From: Candidatus Omnitrophota bacterium
Lineage (GTDB): Bacteria; Omnitrophota; Gorgyraeia; Gygaellales; Profunditerraquicolaceae
Direction of reading: 5' to 3'
Assembly (NCBI GenBank): GCA_016867175.1
Contig: VGKF01000026.1
Location: 1 to 8,469 of the forward strand
Length of the DNA: 8,469 nucleotides
Shown: piece after piece, positions 5,940 through 8,469 of the stretch
How positions within the stretch are numbered: the stretch's first letter is position 1
How the letters are laid out: each line of letters begins with the position of its first letter
The notes under the pieces: model-generated
What the model saw: the letters and a program-made list of their open reading frames with translations, nothing else
Told to the model about the DNA's origin: nothing
The model's database searches: none
Translations under genes and position numbers: made by a program

Positions 5940-6989
5940 CTATAGATTTTTTACCACCAAATCGCCTATCTGTTTCGTAGAATAACCCATCTTTCCTGCG
6001 GCCAGGGATTTCAAATCCCTGCTCACTATCTTTATTACCGCTGACTCTATGGCTTTGCCTGATTTTTCTTCCCCCAGATTCTCAAGCATCATCCCAGCAG
6101 CGCAAATCGCAGCCAGGGGATTAATTACGTTCTTTCCGGTATATTTAGGAGCTGAGCCTCCGATAGGCTCAAACATGGAAACACCCTTGGGGTTAATATT
6201 ACCCCCTGCGGCAATACCCATCCCGCCCTGAATCATAGCGCCTAAATCAGTAATAATATCACCGAACATATTATCGGTGACTATAACGTCAAACCACTCC
6301 GGGTTTTTCACAAACCACATAGTAGTAGCATCAACATGCGCGTAATCAGTAGTAATATCCGGGTACTCTTTAGCTACTTCGTTAAATGTCCTTTCCCAGA
6401 GGTCCCAGGCAAAGGTAAGCACATTAGTCTTGCCGCAGAGGGTAAGCTTCTTTCTCTTATTGCGCTTGCGGCAATAATCAAAGGCATAACGTAGGCAACG
6501 CTCAACGCCCTTACGCGTATTATAAGATATCTGTGTCGCCACCTCTTGGGCTGTGCCTTTATTCTGAAACTCACCCATCCCTTTATACAGGCCCTCTGAG
6601 TTCTCACGCACCACTACAAAATCTATATCCTCGGGCAACTTATCTTTAAGCGGACAAAAATCCTGGTTATAGAGCTTCACCGGGCGCAAATTTATATACT
6701 GGTCTAGCGAAAACCTCAATTTCAAAAGTATCCCGGTCTCCAGGATCCCCGGTTTGACATCAGGATGGCCGATAGCACCCAGGTAAATAGCCGAGTACTC
6801 TTTGAGCGCAGCAATATCCCCATCTTCTAATGTCTTTCCGCTCTTAAGATAACGCTCCCCTCCGAAATCAAAAATCTTGCTTTCATATTTAAAGCTGAAT
6901 TTCTTGGCAGCTGCCCCTAATACCTTTAACCCTTCATTTACTACTTCAGGCCCTGTACCATCTCCGGGTATTACCGCTATTCTGTACAT
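5940..6989 (-). CDS. leuB: 3-isopropylmalate dehydrogenase (isocitrate/isopropylmalate dehydrogenase family)
   Basis: Oxidative decarboxylation of 3-isopropylmalate to 2-oxoisocaproate, step three of leucine synthesis. 349 residues from the chosen start. It has an N-terminal IPGDGTGPEV, substrate arginines at LRFSLDQYINLRP (Arg92, Arg102) and Arg128, RENSEGLY (Tyr135), Lys187 in CGKTNV, and metal ligands Asp220 (HVDATT) and Asp244/Asp248 in NMFGDIITD. The RENSEGLY loop resembles the branch shared with actinobacterial/archaeal LeuB and with homoisocitrate or tartrate/malate dehydrogenases, so the substrate call rests on leuC-leuD next door. GGSAPKYTGKN (278-287) has Lys-Tyr where NAD-specific LeuB usually has Asp-Ile. 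The ATG at 6987-6989 has AAGGAG 5 bases upstream; an in-frame ATG at 7016 would add nine unconserved residues. Confidence 0.92.
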   Translation of the reverse strand: MYRIAVIPGDGTGPEVVNEGLKVLGAAAKKFSFKYESKIFDFGGERYLKSGKTLEDGDIAALKEYSAIYLGAIGHPDVKPGILETGILLKLRFSLDQYINLRPVKLYNQDFCPLKDKLPEDIDFVVVRENSEGLYKGMGEFQNKGTAQEVATQISYNTRKGVERCLRYAFDYCRKRNKRKKLTLCGKTNVLTFAWDLWERTFNEVAKEYPDITTDYAHVDATTMWFVKNPEWFDVIVTDNMFGDIITDLGAMIQGGMGIAAGGNINPKGVSMFEPIGGSAPKYTGKNVINPLAAICAAGMMLENLGEEKSGKAIESAVIKIVSRDLKSLAAGKMGYSTKQIGDLVVKNL

Positions 6990-6994
6990 TCTCT

Positions 6995-7000
6995 CTCCTT
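6995..7000 (-). promoter_or_regulatory. Ribosome binding site deciding the leuB start
   Basis: AAGGAG sits 5 bases before the ATG at 6987-6989 and directly after a small hairpin (7001-7012). It supports the 349-residue LeuB over the longer reading. Confidence 0.85.
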
Positions 7001-7045
7001 GCCCACAAGGGCACACCGACGTAATTCCTATAGGCGTCGGGTGCC
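7001..7045. repeat. Overlapping hairpins between leuD and leuB
   Basis: GGCACACCGACG (7010-7021) and CGTCGGGTGCC (7035-7045) pair over 11 bp with one bulged base, around a 13-base loop that contains the palindrome CCTATAGG. A second small hairpin GCCC-ACAA-GGGC (7001-7012) shares three bases with the first and abuts the leuB ribosome site. The two hairpins therefore compete in part. Together they fill most of the 72-base leuD/leuB spacer. They could be an intergenic repeat or an RNA element tuning leuB; the function is not known. Confidence 0.5.
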
Positions 7046-7061
7046 TACGCCACGCGGGGCA

Positions 7062-7547
7062 TCATCTCCTGGCCTTAATCCAGTTCATCAGGCCATTATA
7101 TTTTAGTATCTCCTGCAAAAACTGCGGGAATGGTTCTGTTTTATAAATCTCCCCGTCGCTTAGGTTTTTTATTATACCACTGCTTAAATCTATTTCAAGC
7201 TCATCGCCGTCTGCTATCTTGTTTACATCTTCTAATTCCAGAAAAGGCATGCCTACATTAATGGCATTGCGGAAAAATATTCCGGCAAAGCTTGGCGCTA
7301 CCACCGCTGATATGCCGCAGCCTTTTAAGGCACGCGGGGCATGTTCGCGCGAAGAGCCGCAGCCGAAATTTTTACCTGCCACTATGATATCTCCGTGCCT
7401 TACCTTTTGGGAAAAGTCAGGCGCAATATTCTCCATGCAATGCTTACCCAACTCCGATGCATCAGTAGTCACCAGATATTTGGCCGCAATAATATCATCG
7501 GTATTGATATCGGCTCCGAATTTATGAACTCTTCCTTTAATAATCAT
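7062..7547 (-). CDS. leuD: 3-isopropylmalate dehydratase, small subunit
   Basis: Swivel-domain subunit that pairs with LeuC to isomerise 2- to 3-isopropylmalate. 161 residues, the short form found with archaeal-type LeuC rather than the roughly 200-residue enterobacterial form. KFGADINTDDIIAAKYL (9-25) and the substrate-binding loop GCGSSREHAP (62-71) are clear, as is FFRNAINVGMP (91-101). The ATG at 7545-7547 is preceded only by AAGAAGAAG, a poor ribosome site. A palindromic element ends 9 bases before the ATG and may have replaced an earlier one. Homoaconitase small subunit is an alternative on sequence alone; the neighbouring leuB supports leucine synthesis. Confidence 0.95.
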   Translation of the reverse strand: MIIKGRVHKFGADINTDDIIAAKYLVTTDASELGKHCMENIAPDFSQKVRHGDIIVAGKNFGCGSSREHAPRALKGCGISAVVAPSFAGIFFRNAINVGMPFLELEDVNKIADGDELEIDLSSGIIKNLSDGEIYKTEPFPQFLQEILKYNGLMNWIKARR

Positions 7548-7556
7548 CTTCTTCTT

Positions 7557-7629
7557 AGGGACGGTTCTGAAATACGGTTAAAAGTGTCCCCTAAGGGGAC
7601 ACTTTTAAGAAGACTTCAGAACCGTCCCT
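7557..7629. mobile_element. 73-bp nested perfect palindrome (REP/MITE-like element) at the leuC/leuD junction
   Basis: The architecture is symmetric: 15 + 6 + 15 + 1 + 15 + 6 + 15 bases. Outer arms AGGGACGGTTCTGAA (7557-7571) and its exact complement (7615-7629) enclose unpaired 6-base spacers (7572-7577, 7609-7614). Inner arms TTAAAAGTGTCCCCT (7578-7592) and its exact complement (7594-7608) meet around one base. No target-site duplication is obvious. Such short palindromes without genes are typical of REP sequences (moved by Y1/RAYT transposases) or of MITEs; the class is inference. It supplies the leuC stop codon. The inner hairpin with its A-run and T-run also resembles a bidirectional terminator and could lower leuD-leuB expression. 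Confidence 0.75.
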
Positions 7630-8469
7630 GGATGTGTTATATGCCCGCTAATAGCTGATGCCGCAGCTACCGCAGGATTAGATAGATATACCTCTGAAGC
7701 AGGGCTGCCCATCCTGCCTACAAAATTACGGTTAGTGGTAGCCAGGCACTTTTCCCCATCAGTCAATATACCTGCATGCCCGCCTAAGCAAGGGCCACAG
7801 GTGGGCGTAGAAAAGACCCCTCCTGCTTTTACGAATACCTCAGCCAACCCTTCTTTCAAAGACTCTAAGTATATTTCTTGAGTAGCGGGTATGATAATCA
7901 ACCTTAAGCCAGGTTTTATCTTTCTCCCTTTTAATATCTTGGCAGCAATCCTTAAATCAGAAATCCTGCCATTAGTACATGAGCCGATGACTACCTGATC
8001 GAGTTTAATATTTTTAAGCTTACTTACGGGCTTGACATTGCTGGGCAGATGAGGACTTGCTACCTGAGGCTCTAAGCCAGAAAGGTCCCATTCATAGATT
8101 TTTTCATAGGTAGCGTCTTTATCGCTTTTATATACCTTGAATTTGCGCTTGGCCCTGGGCCTTACATATTTTAGGGTAGTCTCATCTGCTGCGATTATCC
8201 CTGCCCTGGCTCCGGCTTCAATGGCCATATTAGAGATGGAAAATCTATCGTCCATACCCATTTTAGTAATCACAGGCCCGGAAAATTCCATTACTTTATA
8301 GGAGGCCCCGTCTACTCCGATACGTCCTATAGTATAAAGAATCAGGTCTTTACCGCCAAACCACTTAGTAGGCTTTCCCTTATAGATAAACTTTATACTA
8401 GCCGGCACCTTAAACCAGCACTTCCCGTCAATAAAACTGCGCGCCAGGTCAGTTGAGCCCACCCCTGTA
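7605..8469 (-). CDS. leuC: 3-isopropylmalate dehydratase, large subunit, C-terminal two-thirds (5' end outside window)
   Basis: Iron-sulfur aconitase-family subunit of isopropylmalate isomerase. About 288 residues are in the window, and the frame is open through the right edge (codons for TGVGSTDLA). A GTG at 8460-8462 is therefore internal and not the start; family members have about 420 residues. The three [4Fe-4S] cysteines are present: GSCTNGR (codon 7977-7979) and TCGPCLGG (first Cys codon 7797-7799). The C-terminal NRNFVGRMGSPASEVYLSNP matches the family, and lengths suggest the archaeal-type LeuC that pairs with a short LeuD. After GHITHPG the tail TVLKSS and the TAA stop are encoded by the palindromic element at 7557-7629, so the natural C-terminus seems to have been replaced. 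Homoaconitase is the alternative. Confidence 0.95.
   Translation of the reverse strand, partial: TGVGSTDLARSFIDGKCWFKVPASIKFIYKGKPTKWFGGKDLILYTIGRIGVDGASYKVMEFSGPVITKMGMDDRFSISNMAIEAGARAGIIAADETTLKYVRPRAKRKFKVYKSDKDATYEKIYEWDLSGLEPQVASPHLPSNVKPVSKLKNIKLDQVVIGSCTNGRISDLRIAAKILKGRKIKPGLRLIIIPATQEIYLESLKEGLAEVFVKAGGVFSTPTCGPCLGGHAGILTDGEKCLATTNRNFVGRMGSPASEVYLSNPAVAAASAISGHITHPGTVLKSS

Noticed and set aside
7051..7342. 12-mer CACGCGGGGCAT repeated at 7051-7062 and 7331-7342
   Set aside because: A few exact 12-base matches are expected by chance in a window this long. One copy encodes the conserved LeuD loop, and the flanks differ.
7605..8462. GTG at 8460-8462 as a leuC start
   Set aside because: The frame continues upstream with the conserved TGVGSTDLA segment. 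Starting there would remove about a third of the protein, so it is an internal valine codon.
1..8469. CRISPR array, tRNA/rRNA gene, transposase gene, or toxin-antitoxin/defence genes
   Set aside because: No regularly spaced repeats, no cloverleaf or rRNA segments, and all long coding frames are accounted for by biosynthetic, tRNA-modification, ribosomal or membrane proteins.

Overview
The window is a bacterial chromosome segment with every recognisable gene on the minus strand, so it reads from high to low coordinates. Base composition is moderate and slightly AT-leaning. Shine-Dalgarno sites and sigma70-type promoters are easy to see. Family signatures (two-subunit isopropylmalate isomerase with a short LeuD, GxGxxG-type Asd, LeuB with a RENSEGLY motif) and the gene order fit an uncultivated or deep-branching bacterium, possibly of the Omnitrophota/PVC or Desulfobacterota type. 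The phylum cannot be fixed from this sequence alone.

Layout in transcription order: leuC (3' two-thirds, cut by the right window edge) - leuD - leuB - asd - truA - a multi-spanning membrane protein with GT-C glycosyltransferase features - [promoter and structured leader] - rplM - rpsI - [terminator] - [promoter] - argC - argJ (5' part, cut by the left window edge).

Three transcription units can be proposed. (1) leuCDB-asd-truA-membrane protein: the promoter lies outside the window and no terminator is visible at its end. leuC, leuD and leuB give steps 2 and 3 of leucine synthesis, and asd feeds the lysine, threonine and methionine branches. truA makes a tRNA pseudouridine. (2) rplM-rpsI: it has its own extended -10 promoter overlapping the end of the membrane gene, a roughly 100-nt foldable leader, and a strong intrinsic terminator. 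(3) argC-argJ: it starts from a near-consensus promoter, and the two genes overlap by 4 bases (ATGA). It is presumably the start of an arginine cluster continuing past the left edge.

The most unusual structure is in the spacers of the leu part. leuC/leuD carries a symmetric 73-bp nested palindrome that also encodes the last residues and stop codon of leuC. leuD/leuB carries a bulged hairpin overlapping a smaller hairpin. leuB/asd carries a 56-bp imperfect palindrome. All later junctions inside transcription units are tight. These look like small REP/MITE-type elements or operon-internal RNA structures. No new multi-gene system, defence locus, CRISPR array, tRNA/rRNA gene or transposase gene is visible.
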